In this document: piece after piece, positions 49,938 to 63,615 of the stretch | Layout: the number at the start of each line of letters is the position of its first letter | Position numbering within the stretch: position 1 is the stretch's first letter | NCBI GenBank assembly: GCA_018398805.1 | Contig: JAGFBZ010000814.1 | Coordinates: 3,333,001-3,397,000, forward strand | Length of the DNA: 64,000 nt | Origin: Hirundichthys speculiger | Taxonomy: Eukaryota; Chordata; Actinopteri; Beloniformes; Exocoetidae | Reading direction: 5' to 3' | The notes under the pieces: generated by a model | The model's input: only the letters and a program-made list of their open reading frames with translations | What the model was told of the DNA's origin: nothing | Database searches by the model: none | Program-made: the position numbers and the translations under genes

Positions 49938-51575
49938 TACTCTTGTAATGAGGCTGTGGAGGACAACTCTGGAGGTCAACTCAAAGCCAGTGGCAAAAGT
50001 GAGCATCAAATGTGGTATAAACCAAGGAGATGCCCTGTCCCCCTTGTTGTTCTGCATAGGCCTGAACCCTCTCAGCCAGATCATCAACAAGAGTGACTAT
50101 GGGTACAAACTCTGAAATGGGGCGACCATCAGCACCTCCTCTACATGGATGACATCAAGCTGTACACCAAGAACAAGGGTGAGATCAACTTCCTGATTCA
50201 CCTCACCAGGATCTAGCAATAACATCAGGATGTCATACAGACTCAGCGTAGTTGAATGAATGGTATCTAGGAGAGGGAGGATGATCGGAACTGAAGGGGT
50301 TAAACTACTGGAGGGCAGCACAGTAGATGTTCGGGACAGCTACAGATACCTGGGGATTCCCACAGGCAAATGGCAATCATAAGGAGGCAGCACGGAAGTC
50401 AGCTACAACCAAATACCTACAGAGGATGAGGCAAGTCCTGAAGAGTCAGCTGAATGGGAAACACAAGATCCAGGCAATCAACACCTATACCCTAGCTGTA
50501 ATCAGATACCCCGCTGAAGAGATGCAAGCTGCCAATGTTAAGGCAAGGAAGCTTCTCACAATGCATGGAGGGTTCCACCCTAAGCCCAGCATTCCTGAGG
50601 CTGTAAGTAAAGAAAGTGAAGTGGGGGAAGCCAAAGACTAGTGAGCATCAGATCTACTATCCAGGAGGAAACAGCATACCTGCAGGAATACATCAAGAAG
50701 ATGATCCCCACTGATGACCTTCTAAGTGAATGCCTCAGGCAACTGAAACCCAGGATGGAGGAGGAACCCAAGGGGTTGCTATAGACAGATAAGGCTCTGC
50801 ATGGCATGTATCACTGCCAAATTGATGAGGTGGCTGACATTGGAAAAACATACCAATGGCTTAAAAAGATGGACTGAAAGATAACACAGAGGCACTGATC
50901 ATGGCTGCACAAGAACAGGCCCTAAACACAAGATCTAAACAGCTATAGATCTTGTGTTTACGACCCCAGATGTAGGCTGGAGAAAGACGCCCCTGAAACA
51001 GTGCAGCACATCACAGCAGGATGTGAGATGCTGGCAGGTAAAGCATACATGGAACACTACAACTAGGTAGCAGGCATAATACACAGGGACATCTGTGTCC
51101 AGTATGGACTGGAGGTCCCAGGGTCAAGGTGGGAGACACCTCCAAAGGGGATTGAGAACAAGCAGGTCAAGATCCTGTGGGATTTCCAGATCCAAACTGA
51201 CAACCTGGTGATGACTAATCAGCCTGACATAGTGGTGGTGGCGGATAAACATCAGAGAACAGCAGTGGTGGCGGATGTTGCCATCCCAAGTGATGGCAAC
51301 ATCAGAAAGAAGGAACATGAGAAGCTCTAGAAATACCAAGGGCTGAAGGAAGAGCTGGAAAAGATGTGGAGTGTGAAGGCAGCAGTGGTGCCAATAGTGA
51401 GCTGTAACCCCCAACCAGGGCTGTGGGTCCAGCGGATACCAGGAACAACATCTGACATCTCTATCCAGAGGAGCACGATACTGGGAACAACTAAGATTCT
51501 GTGCAGAGCCCTCAGGCTCCCAGGCCTCTGTAGAGGACCTGAGTTGGAAGGAGACAACAGGTGGGCTAGGGAAAG
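49938..51575 (+). mobile_element. 3' half of a non-LTR retrotransposon with restriction-like endonuclease (R2/R4/Dong type)
   Basis: RT blocks in order: LWRTTLEVNSKPVAKVSIKC, GINQGDALSPLLFCIGLNPL, then LLYMDDIKLY in another frame (catalytic YMDD at 50142-50153), SYRYLGIP, YLQRMRQVLKSQLNGKHKIQ and KLLTMHGGFHPKPS. Further on come DAPETVQHITAGCEMLAG (the CCHC region, with its second Cys replaced by Glu) and the nuclease core QPDIVVVADKHQR..AVVADVAIPSDGNIRKKEHE, with the PD and D residues of a PD-(D/E)XK fold. Several stops and frameshifts make it inactive. The 5' half is missing. Confidence 0.82.
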
Positions 51576-52239
51576 GTATGGTATGTCTTGTCAGAATTTG
51601 ATTTTGTCATCTAAAATTATGAAATATCATATATGCAGTAGTAACAGAGCTGAAATGTTTGATTTAAGAATATTTTTCATTAAGTATTATAAAGATTGTA
51701 CATTTCTGCTTCTCGTGTTTGGATTTACCATTTGTTTCTTTTTCTGTTTTTTTAAGTTGCAGATTTGTATAAACAATCATTGTGATGGGCTATGAACTCA
51801 GAGATGATTATGTGAGTTTCTGAATTAATCAACTGAGAAAATGATCAGCAAATTAACAATAATAATCACAAGGTACAACCTGACATGCTGAGCTCCACCT
51901 CCATCAATTACAACAGTTAAATTGTTTTTCATTACATGTTGTTCATTGCATGCCTTATTGGGTGATTTCCAAGTAATCGTGTAAGAGACATAGATGACAA
52001 ATTCCAGTGCAGTATAATAGTAGTAATACATGAATGAGTGTGCTGAGTTTGTATTTTTAGGTCTTTGCCCAGGACCATTGTACTTCCTTGTGTCTGTTTG
52101 CTTAATAAATGCATTTGGACATGAAAAAAAAAAAAAGGTACATACAGAAAAGACAGACAAAAAAAGATAAGAGATAAGAAATATGAATGAATGAGAACTG
52201 ATATTGAGCCCTCATATTTATCCTGTATCCCTCCTTCAG
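51576..52239. other. Intergenic, nothing recognised
   Basis: AT-rich sequence with no repeat or coding signature that I recognise. Confidence 0.6.
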
Positions 52240-52471
52240 CAATGAGCTCCAGGTTAGTATTCTGAATCAGTACATTGGCTGGAAATCCAGTCTCCACAAC
52301 CGACAAATCCCGACCCCCAAGGACCCCACAGGGCCCCCAGCAGCTGTGGACGTGCTGAACAAATCCAATGTCAGGTCAAAACACCTCTTCTTACAACCAC
52401 ACATCAGGCTGTGCTGCGATAGGGGGAGACTGAGAGAGCACGAGAGAGAAACAGGGGGGGGAATCCAGCAG
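52240..52471 (+). other. Exon-like open island of unknown identity
   Basis: A pyrimidine tract and CAG (52237-52239) precede a 77-codon stop-free frame (from AAT at 52241) that ends exactly at CAG|GTAAGG (52471/52472). The frame includes NQYIGWKSSLHNRQIPTPKD and RSKHLFLQPHIRLCC. It is distinctly richer in GC than the flanks. I do not recognise the protein. Other frames here are also open on both strands, so the missing stops may reflect base composition only. Confidence 0.3.
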
Positions 52472-55400
52472 GTAAGGCTGGAGGGAGAGATGCAAGCACT
52501 CAAAAATAATAAAAGTTCAAGTAACAGAGGAAAAATAAAAGGTGTACCGGGGGTGATGGGGGTGATGTCTTAGATAGTGTTGAGAAGGGGGGAGGGCTTT
52601 ATACACTGTGTTGATGTGTGTGGTGTACACTGTATGTGTGTGGGACGTGAAGTACTGAAAAAAGACAGAAAAGGAAAATAGATAAGAAGAGGAGTTCAGA
52701 AACCAATACAAAAAAAAAAGAAGCCAAATGTGAGAAAGCACAAACCAGACTCAAGATTTTTTTTTTCTTTTATCACAGAGTCAGTTTTCTGGTCTCTTTC
52801 TCTCGCTACAGCAGTTACTCAGTGAATACTGATGCAGCACAGAGCAAAGAGAGCTGCGCCTTTTATTCCCAACAGAATGTCCGATGATGGAGCTATTATA
52901 CAATCCCACCTATCGTAAAAGTGATGTTTAATTTCAAACCAGTTATGAAAAATATTTCAAGACACAAATGCTAATGGAGAGTGGCTTAACATTTTTGGAA
53001 GTGCAGTTGTCATTTGCTTTAAAGCAGAGCAATAGATGGAAAATCCACCCCTAAAACTGGTTCAAAGAAGACTCTCTGGCTCTGGATCTGCTGGAGCCCT
53101 CTTATTTTTAAAAAGGATTTTTTTGTTTGTTTGTTTGTTTGTTTTCTTGTTTTGTTTTGTTTTTTTGGGGGGGGTGTTTTTTTCTTTTTTCAGTCAGGAA
53201 TTAGCTTTACAAAATTGAATACATTTAGGAGAAACTACAATGTGTATCAGGAAGTCATCAGCCAACTCATTTGTTATGGGGGTTTGGTCATGTACTTTCA
53301 AGGTAAAAAGGCCTATTGGTGGTGGGTAGCATTCACTATAGCTCATTTACCTTTTAGCTAAACAGTTACTACACACGTGGCAGCCTAACCTAACTAACCT
53401 CTTTACTTATTTCTTGTTGTATTATTGGTAAAGGTTTTGGCACAGAAATGCTTCATGTATAAACTGGACAAGTTTTATAAGAAGGTTGAACTACTGTTGC
53501 CAAAACAAAATTCTTCCAGCTTTTTCACCACTACTTATCCTAACCCCAACATGTCTTGATCACTGATACATAAAGCAGCATTTTTTCCTACCAGAACAAA
53601 ATGTCATATATATGTTAAGTGTTGAGTTATGACATAACCCAACAATTATGTTATGACAGATATGTGCTGTCCCTGTGAAAAAAGTATTTGAGATATGCTA
53701 CCTGCTTTGAGGTATAAGGCAGATGTTGTTTATTAGCATAGATTCAGTTTGAACGTCATATATAATAGGAATACATTTTGAAAAGAGAATGCATGTGTCT
53801 TTGCAATTTATACATCCATTTGATGAGTTGATACTCTTCTATTACTAGCAAATTCAAATTTTACATTAATAGAACAGTGGGTGAATATCCAGCAGATGGG
53901 AAATATTAAACATCTGCAAAACCTTCATTTTGGCACCATTTTCAGCAACTTTCCTATTGAAAGTCATTAAATGCAAGACACCATCGCAGGCCTAAGTCCT
54001 GAAAGTAAAAATATGTGCTAAGATAACCAAGTTCCTCATAAAGCATTTCATATTTCACAGTCCTACCAAAAACCAAGGAAACAAATACTTCATACAGATA
54101 ACAAAACAATAATAACAGAACTCTGGTCCACCTTCTGAAAACCATACAGTTTCTAGGCTAATACTGAAAACTAAAGTTAATGTCATTCAGTAGCCACAGT
54201 ACACACAAAAATAACACTTTATCTATGCATGAAGAGAGAGTTCCAACTTACATCCAAAAGCACCATCCCTGTGAGCTGAAAATGGGAATCCAGTCACATT
54301 GTAGCCCAATGTCCTCGTGACAACAATCATAGATACCAACTCAAAAAGTGTGTTTTGTTTATAAAAGTGGGATTTTGAGGTAGTCATTCCTGCCTGTTCT
54401 CCATTTTTAAGTTAATATTTTCCAATAGGCTTGAGCAACTCCAAAATGTACTGCTTAGTTAGAGTCTGAGTGGAAAGTTTTGTTTATTACTTCGAATTAC
54501 AATATCCAACACCATTTGGACATACTGATGGTTGCGCTTCAGAAAATCCATAAATCTATACCAGATATTTGGTTGAATACAGAGCCATGACTCTGTAGTG
54601 AATGACTTTACTTGTAAACTTCCTATTTAGTCAAAGCTGCAATTTGTTTGTTGTTTGCAGTTCTCATATTTGAGCCAGGCTACCATTGCCAGTCTGTGGT
54701 TTTAAAATCCTGTTCTTGCAAATGTTTAATGTGAGCCCTTGGAAAACTACAGGCCATTCAAAAGTTGTTTCTTTTTCTTCTTTTTTTATTAATGGCATTA
54801 GATGCTTTGACAAGCATCAGGATTTTTCAAGTGATTCTGGTTTTGGGAAATGGTGTAGCAACAAACTGCTGGCTGTCTTCACAAGCACCATCAGATCTCA
54901 AAGTGGCCCCACAAACTCTGATTTTGTCAGTGCAACGGATCATTCCTGCATTGTAAGGTCTCTGTTGCTTCAACGTAACTCAACCTCACTTGATATGGCC
55001 TCACTATGTTTTGTTTTTACATCTAAAAGAAAGCGGACATCAATTTCAGTGGCTTGAAATTTGAAATTGTATGCTTACTATGAAGATTATGTAAAGCACA
55101 AAACATACAGAAACTCACATATTTTTCCGTGAGCAAAATACTGGGATATTCCAGATAACTGTTTTTCCACTTCACTGTTCATGGCCAGTTAGCCTACAGT
55201 TCACATACACATTTTGAAATATAACTTTCAAAGGTCAGCCCTACCTTCCCTTAGGTAGAGCAGGTAGGGTTCATTGGTTAAAATCTAACTGCAAATGTCC
55301 AAAATTGTAGAAAATAAAAAATAAATAAAAAAAAAAAAAGCTCTTTATTTGAGCCAGCCTGTGGTCAATCAGGCATAATATAAGTTCAATGTAAAAAAAA

Positions 55401-58400
55401 CAAACTTCAGGTTGAGAAGGATGGGTTTATGAAAGTTGTATGGAACTGGACAAATGGACGGCTGTAAAATCCATTTGTCATAAATGACTTGCTATTACTC
55501 ACCATAAGATGACTGCCCCATCTTTATAAAGGCATCACTGGAGCCTGTGTGAGATGGAAAGAAAAGATAGTTACATCACTGAACACAGAGAAATAGGGTA
55601 AACATTCCATGGAAAAAGTGAGAGGAGGGGTGATTAATTGAGGAGGTCAAGTAGACTGAAAGAGCAGGCAGCTGCTTGTTGATGTTTGCAGTTAATGGGA
55701 AAGACAATAAGATGGTAATGGGCAAATGCAAAGCTGGTGATCTGTTCTCATACAAATGATGACTCCAAATGCTTCCTGTCAACTAAAGTATTGCTGTGCA
55801 TGTCTTTTGCCAAGGTTTTAAAAGGACATTTGGGCCAAATAACAACATCGTCTTCCTATGACTGAGTTCAGTGCTAAGTAATTTTCCAAATGCCTTGTGC
55901 TTTAGATTATCCATGGTGTATACACCAGTATGTGTTTCAGAAATACAAAAAAAAAATAAAATAAAATTAGAGATTTATAGAATGTATTTGAGAGGTGGGA
56001 GAGGGGTGTACTAATTTAATTTTCCAACAAAATGTTTGTTGAAATTTTGGATTTGAACATAGTTGTGGGTGGTGTAAGTGGATCAAACAAATCAGAGCAG
56101 AGTCAGCTTTTAGGGTGGTAGGCAGCTTAATTTTTTTTACAAAAAAACATGTAAATATGTGAAAACAAGGAGCCCTAAACTGGCCAGTTAATGGGGAATT
56201 ATTTGAATCAGCTATTCTGGTCCAGAAAAAAACTCATCCATGTCCACTGTGTTCATAGACTTTTTATACACTTCACTGGTTTTATACACTTTTTTTTTTA
56301 AATTTACATATCCAAATAAAATTTTAGAAATGTGAATGCATCTGTTTATGTGATTTACAACAAGTACAATAAATGTAAGCTATAACTTTGGCACTATGAG
56401 AATAAGATTTCTGTATGTGGAGGCTGTAAATGTTAAGATACCACCTATATTATGTACTGTATAATCAGAGTGAAAACATATTGGCTGAACAGTCCACTGT
56501 GTGTATATCTTCGCTTTAATCTTCAGCCAACTGGGACATGTAATGCACTGACAAAGGATTAATGATGCATCTCTGGGGAAGGGATTGAAATTGCGAGGAG
56601 GTAAGAATGGAAAAAATCCAAACAAGTATTCAAGTAATCATAGCAGGTTTAGTGTGATGGAGCTTTAAATGTATTATATTTATTCTCACTTACTATCTCT
56701 TGTCATTTCCAACACTTGAGCACCCGTGTCTGGGTGTCACAATGAATCAGTAAGTGAACAAGAGTGAAGTTGGCTCTAAACTCTGTTTTTGACTTCTGAG
56801 GCTAGTCTACATGAGTCTCAGTTCTACAGTTCTCAGATCTGACCCCCTGCACTACTCAGGTCTAAAGAGTGGAAACGAAAAAGAGAGCAACTGCTGACGT
56901 TAGTGGCTGAGCATTAACTTGAACCAGGCCCCTCACAGACCCACTTATCTGAAAATCACCTGCATTCGGTAGACTGTACGACCAATTATGCTGAGCTAAA
57001 CCAGTACTCCAAAAACAAATCAGAGTGCACTGTTGTCATGCGCTTGTTCCCGATCCAGATAGAATTCCTCTTATTTTATTCAACCTTTATCTGTTTATGG
57101 GGGATAATCTTGTTACGATATAATGTATTTTTCAAATTCTATCTGCTTCCTCACTGGCTCACTAAGGTCAAACACCACCACAGCAGGGAGAAGGGAGTAG
57201 TGTTGTGTATTTCTCTCTGTGTAACTGTGAAGTTGTTCCAAGTCATTAATAATGTTCTTTTAGTCTCATATGATTGAGTTTATTTGAGTTCAGCATACAT
57301 ATTAGCCTTGCATGAATTCAATATCTCAAACATTTTTCCAAGATTTGAGGTCCTCAGCAGAATAGAAATAGTTTTTATTAAAGTTCATAAGACACATGAG
57401 GAAATCAAATTTCTTTCAATGCTGCAGGCCCAAACTGCTTCTGATCCAGACTCCATTTAAATTTTTGACTTTTAGCTTTAGCTTAACAATTATAATGGAG
57501 CCTCCTCAGCCAAAAATTGACCACAGTATTGATCTACATGAAGGAGGTATAGATAACATTGACACGACATTTTGTCAACTGATTTATCTTTCAACTTGCT
57601 GAAATGATTGACAGCAGAAAGAGATTCTCATTATGGTTCCACAGCCTTCCCATTCATCAAGATGAAATGCATGAAAGTGAGACTTTCTGTGAAGATAAAT
57701 GGACTCTCTCAGAACAATGTTTGATGTTAAACTAAACTATACTTTCCCATGAGGAGAGGGACAATTTAAATCAACCCACATAGTCTTCAAAAGGCTGCCT
57801 TTGAAACAAAAGAAAGTAATCGGGCTCAACAGTGAGTGAAACACGTCACAGAGTATTTGTGTGTATGTTTGTGTGTATGCACCTGTGTTTGTGCTTGTGT
57901 CCACTCTCCTGTAATTGTCAACTCAAATTACACACTCTATTATCTGGTCTCTCCAGCCAGCTAGTTCCTTTGGAAATGAGATTTGAAACAGCAATAAATA
58001 TAACATTATGTCAGAGTAAAAAGGTGGATGAGGGAGTGATTTCAAAATTATTTTGTCAGGGGTTGGTCCAGCTCACTACTGGGTGTTTGGAAAGAGGCAG
58101 ATAGACAGAAGTAATGGCAGTGATTGCTAGCCAGTGTTTTTGTGCATTCAGGACCCCTTGCTGAAAGCAGTATTTTCTCCACAGTTTGAAATCCTTTTTC
58201 CCAGGATAATTATCCATTGTAGATGCCCATCCTTAGATAATGATTGCATTGCCACTGAGCTAGGAAATTAACAGGGACCCAGAGTGCTGCAAGCGTAGTA
58301 GAAGAACTGCCCCTTGTATCAGCACTCGGCTAATTTTAACCAAGGAGAGAAATGAGGAAGATTTTGTTAATACTTTCCTCTTGCTTATATGGAATATCTT

Positions 58401-61400
58401 AATTTCATTTTGTGTATGATATCATCTAAAAGAAAGAGAAAATTAAAACTAATGCAACAAAAGGCCAGGGTTTATGAAGTGAATGGCAACAGTGCCCCCT
58501 TGTGAAATGGATAAGCAACATCTCTGCTTTCAGTAACATTGCAGCTCAAGATTTGCTCTGGCTCCAAATTATTCTTGTCTTCCTCACACTGCTCACATTA
58601 GTTTATGCAGTTCCGCCTCATGCTGACAAAACACTTTAGTTACTTTAGCTATGCTAAAAGGGATAAAGTGATCAGTAAAGACGAGAACTGGCAAACCGGC
58701 TGAGGAAACTGGGTTATGTGAAGAGGGTTTATTTTAAGGTAACAGCTCATGTGGCAAACAATAAAACCTGGATGAGATAACTGTATGAATGAAATGCAAC
58801 CACAAGCTGGCATTATGTCTCGAGCAGGATTTTTATAAGTGCATTAGAGCAGCAGGGCTTCAGTTTTAATTAGTGTATTAACACGTTTGTTTAGCAGTGT
58901 GCTAGTGTTCACAGAGACTTGATTATGGGATAGCAGGGGCCATTTTTCAGCAGCTTGGCCTCTTTGCAAAGTAATAACTACTGGCTTGCGGACAGCTATT
59001 TTCATGATTTAATTCAGACACTTGTTGAGAGCTGGCATATGACCAAATTGTTGTTTATAGGTTAGCCTTTTATTGTAATTTACATACATTACACTATCAA
59101 TCTTTAGAAGAAACTAAATGAAGCAATCAAATTGTCATTTTGTAAGAACATCACCAAACCATGCTGAATAGAGCACACAGATTATGGGGAGATAGGTACT
59201 TGGTGTATTCTGTCATTCTGTTCACGATGCCTGAATGCTCACCTCACTGCAATTTATAGCCTAGTTACACTCCATATAATCCCTATTAGCAGATGCTTAA
59301 AACTTTTCAAAGCAGTTAAATGTTGTTAGCCTCCGAAGTGTTAACCACAGGGAGGCATGGATGACTTTATTTGCAAAATTTATACGATGCAAATCACACC
59401 TGCAGGGCAAAATGAGCAGATGATGGAGACTTCAACTGTGATCTGTCTGCGCTCCATATGGGCACAGTGAACCTTCAACTCAACACACAGACCAAAAACT
59501 GAAATCATCAGCAACAGTTCTTTTACTAACCCCACAATTTAATATCATTATGTGGAATTATAGGTTGAAAGGTAAAATAGGGATGAAAATGTAGCTGGAA
59601 GCTCCAAGCAAAGATTGAATGTGTTCCAGGGACATTCCTGTTCCACCATCAATGTCTAATACCTTCACGTTTCTAAGGGGTCAACAGGAGGAGGAGGAGA
59701 TGTGCACATATTCAAGCCTCTATCTTTATCTAAATTCAATGAATCCTTTTTTTTTGTTTTTGAAGACATTGCTCTGCTTCTGTGCCCAACACCTTTAACA
59801 TGGAGAGTACGTTGATGAATTAAAGCCTCATCAAACTGTGGCTTAACAGGGTTGAGCAAGGTACGCTAAATCAATACTAATAACTCCTTCCTGCCATCGT
59901 GTGAGTGTCCAGGTGACAACATCAGTATCTGGGTGTAGTAACTTGTGACACTCATCTGGATGATGGGACACATAAACAACTTCATTGTCCTCATCTAACC
60001 TGACAGGCTGTTACTGTGCTCTCTGACCGCTTATTTATCAGAGCCTTATTTATATTCTACCTGTGAAGGAGATCCTGGCGGAGCAAACTGCCTTTGCTGA
60101 GAGCGAGACAGCCATCATCTCTTTGAAGTATGACCATCTGTGTGTGTATGTGTGCGTGCAAACTCCCACTCCACCTTTTGCACTGGGCATTTTAAATGGC
60201 ATACTTTTATTACAAAATGAATAAATAAAATTCTATTGATGGATTTTAATTATTGATGGCAATTTGTTGCCACGCACCGAGAGTTGGAGCTGAATCAAGT
60301 TCAGCAGGAAAAAATGTTCAAACAGGTCAACACGCAGGTGAATGTCTCTCTTACTCTCCTTGGCTCAACCAGCTCTCAGTGGAGTAATGATGTACAGGGC
60401 TTGGAGGGCTGCCCTGCCCCTGCTATACCAGCAGTGTAACACAACGTCCCTTTGGTGCCTGACTCCCTGACTCGTGTCCCTTGTTGCAGCGGCAGCAAAT
60501 GAAACAGCCATACATCATAGGCCAACTGTGTCCTCTGAGGCGGTGACAGACAAAGCCAACAGAATCAATAAAGCCTTAGCTCAAGCCCTACTTCTGTGCA
60601 CTCAGACCTCTTTACCTTCTTTTCTGTCTCAAATGTTCTTTCTTTCTTTCCACACATCTTAAATTTTTTGTCTATTTTTCTCCCCCTCCGTGAATTTACA
60701 GGTGACATCATTTATCTGTGTCGGACCACAACTACTGTCAATATTATCTCCATCTGTCCTTCTGCTTGGCCCTAGGTGAACATGTTGATGCGCAGCGGGG
60801 CTGTCAGCCTTGACAGGAGATGAAAAAAAAAAAAGAAGGAAGCACTTCAGAAAGAAAGAAAAGACCAAGGCCTGAGGATTACCGAAGGCCATTCAGCTTG
60901 TTAGTGCAGAGGTGCCGACATCAGACAAATGCATACCTAATTTTTTCACAGGGGCTGAATGATTCAGTCGCTGGAAGGGGAAACATTCCCCAAATAGACA
61001 GTTTAAATGATCAAGGGCCTTGTGTACTACTGATGAACAATTTTAGACAGCAGTGAAAATGCTGTTAGAGAGATACAGGGAACACTAGGGAGTAGTTTAC
61101 TGTAATTAAAGTGGAGTGTCAATGTTACCACTACCTCCTGCAACCCAAGAGAGTAGAGGGTTCCTGTGGCTAAGAGATTTGGTTTTCATATATTAATGTT
61201 GATTATAACTGTAATATAATCCTATGAGAAGTTGGATTTTATCTTAGGAATTTGCACCTCTAATCTCTCTTAGAAGCTCCATTTAAAATTACACCTCAGT
61301 GAAGTTGCAAAGTATGGTACAAGGATGATAACTGAACTTCTATACATTAATGATGCTATAATTTTGTTTATGTTTTTAATCATATCCTGTCCATCAAATA

Positions 61401-61682
61401 GTTAGTTTTATTCCTCTTTTTTTAATAGTATATTATCTTCTTATGTTTTCTCTTTTCCATCTTTGTGTTATTTTTCTCACACAATGAAAAACAGTCTGTT
61501 TCTACATGTCACACATGTCGTTGGACCTCTGTGCTAGTCACAATATGCCCATAACAACACTATGTTCAATCATAAGGGTGTCCGTGAGTGTTTGTGGCAC
61601 CGGGGCACATTACAGTACAGTATATGGTGGCAGTTACAGTATATGGTCTTCATATTCATGTCATCAGATTTGCAGCCATATA
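52472..61682. other. Intergenic, nothing recognised
   Basis: AT-rich sequence with a (TTTG)n/T-rich tract at 53118-53166 and A tracts near 55328-55340. None of the open frames has protein-like content or splice context. Confidence 0.5.
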
Positions 61683-62640
61683 TTTTGGACACTTGGACAA
61701 AGGAAGGAGCTGAACTATCAACTGATCAACACCTGGTGATAAGAAGGATCTTCTGGCAGGGGAGGATGCTGACAGACCCAGTAGACACAAACAGATAGTG
61801 AGGGTTTGTTGGCAACATTTGGCAGAGGAACCTGTCTGAAAGATCTTCAACTTTCACCTCAAACGGTGGTTGAAGGGGCCATGTTCTGCACCTCCATTGT
61901 CAAAGCAACCGACTGAAGCTGTGGAGTCATGGTTGTGGTGGCAATCCTCAGACTCTCAAACCTGGTTGTGGACACTTCAAGCTGAACTAGTCCTTTTTTT
62001 CCTCTGGATAAGCTGAAGTTCAATCAGGTTTTGTTCTTCACTTGCTAAGTTTCTTTTTTATGTATATATCTACTCATTTGCAACTTTTTTTTTCTTTTAA
62101 CAACTGTCTGCAAATATATGAATGGTCAGTGTTATAATCCGGCAAAACCTTTTTTAAATTGGTTATGTATGTAATGTAATCTTCTGGCAGATGTTAGTTC
62201 TCTTGTGTATATGTTTGAGTGATAGTGTGTCAGTTAAAAAGCTAACTGAGGCAGTTAGAAAGCCGCAGGGCACCAGAGAGAATAGGGTCCACTCTGAGTT
62301 TCTCAAAGCTCTGGATGTTGTGAGGTTTTCATGGTTGGTTTAAGAAGTAGAACCAGAAGGTGTGTTCAATTTACAGGGGAATCAGACTCCCCAGTCTCCT
62401 TTATAAGATCAATGTAAAGGTGCTGGAAAAAAAGAAAAACCGGTTGATAGACCACAAAATGCAGATAATCCCTGCATTTTATGCATTGTGTAGTCGTCCT
62501 GCCATCAGCAAGCCATGATCTTCATCTCTCACTGGAGCCAACTGTGCAGCGAACTGTGAAGAGGTGAGGATGAGACACTTCAAAATCCGAGACCCTGGTT
62601 GCTGACAAGTGGGAAAGGAATGGAGCTGGAACATGACAGG
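61683..62640 (+). mobile_element. Decayed Rex/RTE-like LINE fragment
   Basis: GGACACTTGGACAAAGGAAGGAGCTGAACTATC-type sequence (61687) begins a remnant of a common fish LINE. Coding traces are STDQHLVIRRIFWQGRM, then FCTSIVKATD, KALDVV and RVHSEFL. GTTCAATTTACAGGGGAATC (62364-62383) corresponds to the SNYRGI block of the RT. A piece near 62565-62600 resembles the later SKSE region. Parts between the blocks are deleted and the frame is destroyed. Confidence 0.6.
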
Positions 62641-63027
62641 CAGTGGGATACCTGCAGTACCACCATCTGCAGGAGAAGTGTGTCACATTGAGTGTGACAC
62701 AGTCACACTCAATGTGAAATGTTTGAACTGGAAAATTTGGAAATTAGGTAATCAAGTTTCTTCAAAGTCAGATATTCACTCTTTTCAAAAGATACCAAAG
62801 ATGCTGTTTGGCCAATGTTACATGAGGGTAAAAAAGATAATGCACGTTCATGATTGTTCTCACCCTTCACAGAACACAGAAGAAAAGGTTTTGCATATTC
62901 CAGAGCACTGAAAGTGATCCAATTTCACCAATGGGAATTTACTCAGGATGGGAGGCTAAGCTTTAAAGAGACTGGAAAGTGCAGCATTTGAGACATTAGA
63001 TACTGATAGATGACTCATCAATCTGCA
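62641..63027. other. Short spacer with a perfect hairpin
   Basis: 62683-62698 and 62702-62717 form a perfect 16-bp inverted repeat with a 3-base loop. Nothing else is recognised. Confidence 0.8.
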
Positions 63028-63615
63028 ATTTCCATCCATCCATCTATTCATCCATCCTGTCATTAACTACACTTATCTGAGATTGGGTTGCAGGGGTAGC
63101 AGCCTAAGCAGAGAAGCCCAAGCCTCCTTCTTTCTGGCCACCTCCTCTCGCTCCTCCAGGGGAATACCAAGGCATTCCTAAGCCAAAACCCCGTTAGCTG
63201 CCCCCTCTCAATGTGGAAGAGCAGCAGCTCTATTCTGAGTCCTTTTGAATGACTGGGCTTCTCACCTTATCTTTAGGAAAGAGTCCAGCCACCCAATGTA
63301 GGAAACTCATTCCAGCCACTTGGATCTGCTATCTCATTCTTTTGGTCACTATTCATTGTTCTTGGCCATAGGTGAGATTGGGGACTTAAATCGACTGAGC
63401 CTTTTGGCTCAGTTCTCTCTCAGTGAAGACCAGTACAAAGTCGGCATTACTGCAGACATCACACCAACCTGATGAAGCCAACATTGCCACATCATCCACA
63501 AGAATTAGAGACGTGATCCTTATGTCACCAATTCTGACCCCATACTAAGTTATGAACAGAATGGGTGACAAAGGGAAGCCCTGATAGATTCCCACTCTCA
63601 CTGGAAACAAATCTA
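63028..63615 (-). mobile_element. Minus-strand LINE 3' fragment, Rex/RTE-like
   Basis: TCCATCCATCCATC at the left is the tail of the element, read on the minus strand. Next come CAGCCTAAGCAGAGAAGCCC, CAATGTGGAAGAGCAGCAGC, CTTCTCACCTTATCTTTAGG and, near 63475-63600, a GAAGCCAAC..CATCCACAAG block and GGGTGACAAAGGGAAGCCCTG. These are the known order of the RT-to-3' end of a common fish LINE on its reverse strand, with internal deletions. Confidence 0.72.

Noticed and set aside
60061..60129. Short open stretch starting GTGAAGGAGATCCTGGCGGA that reads like protein
   Set aside because: It has no splice acceptor in phase, a stop just upstream, and no family was recognised.
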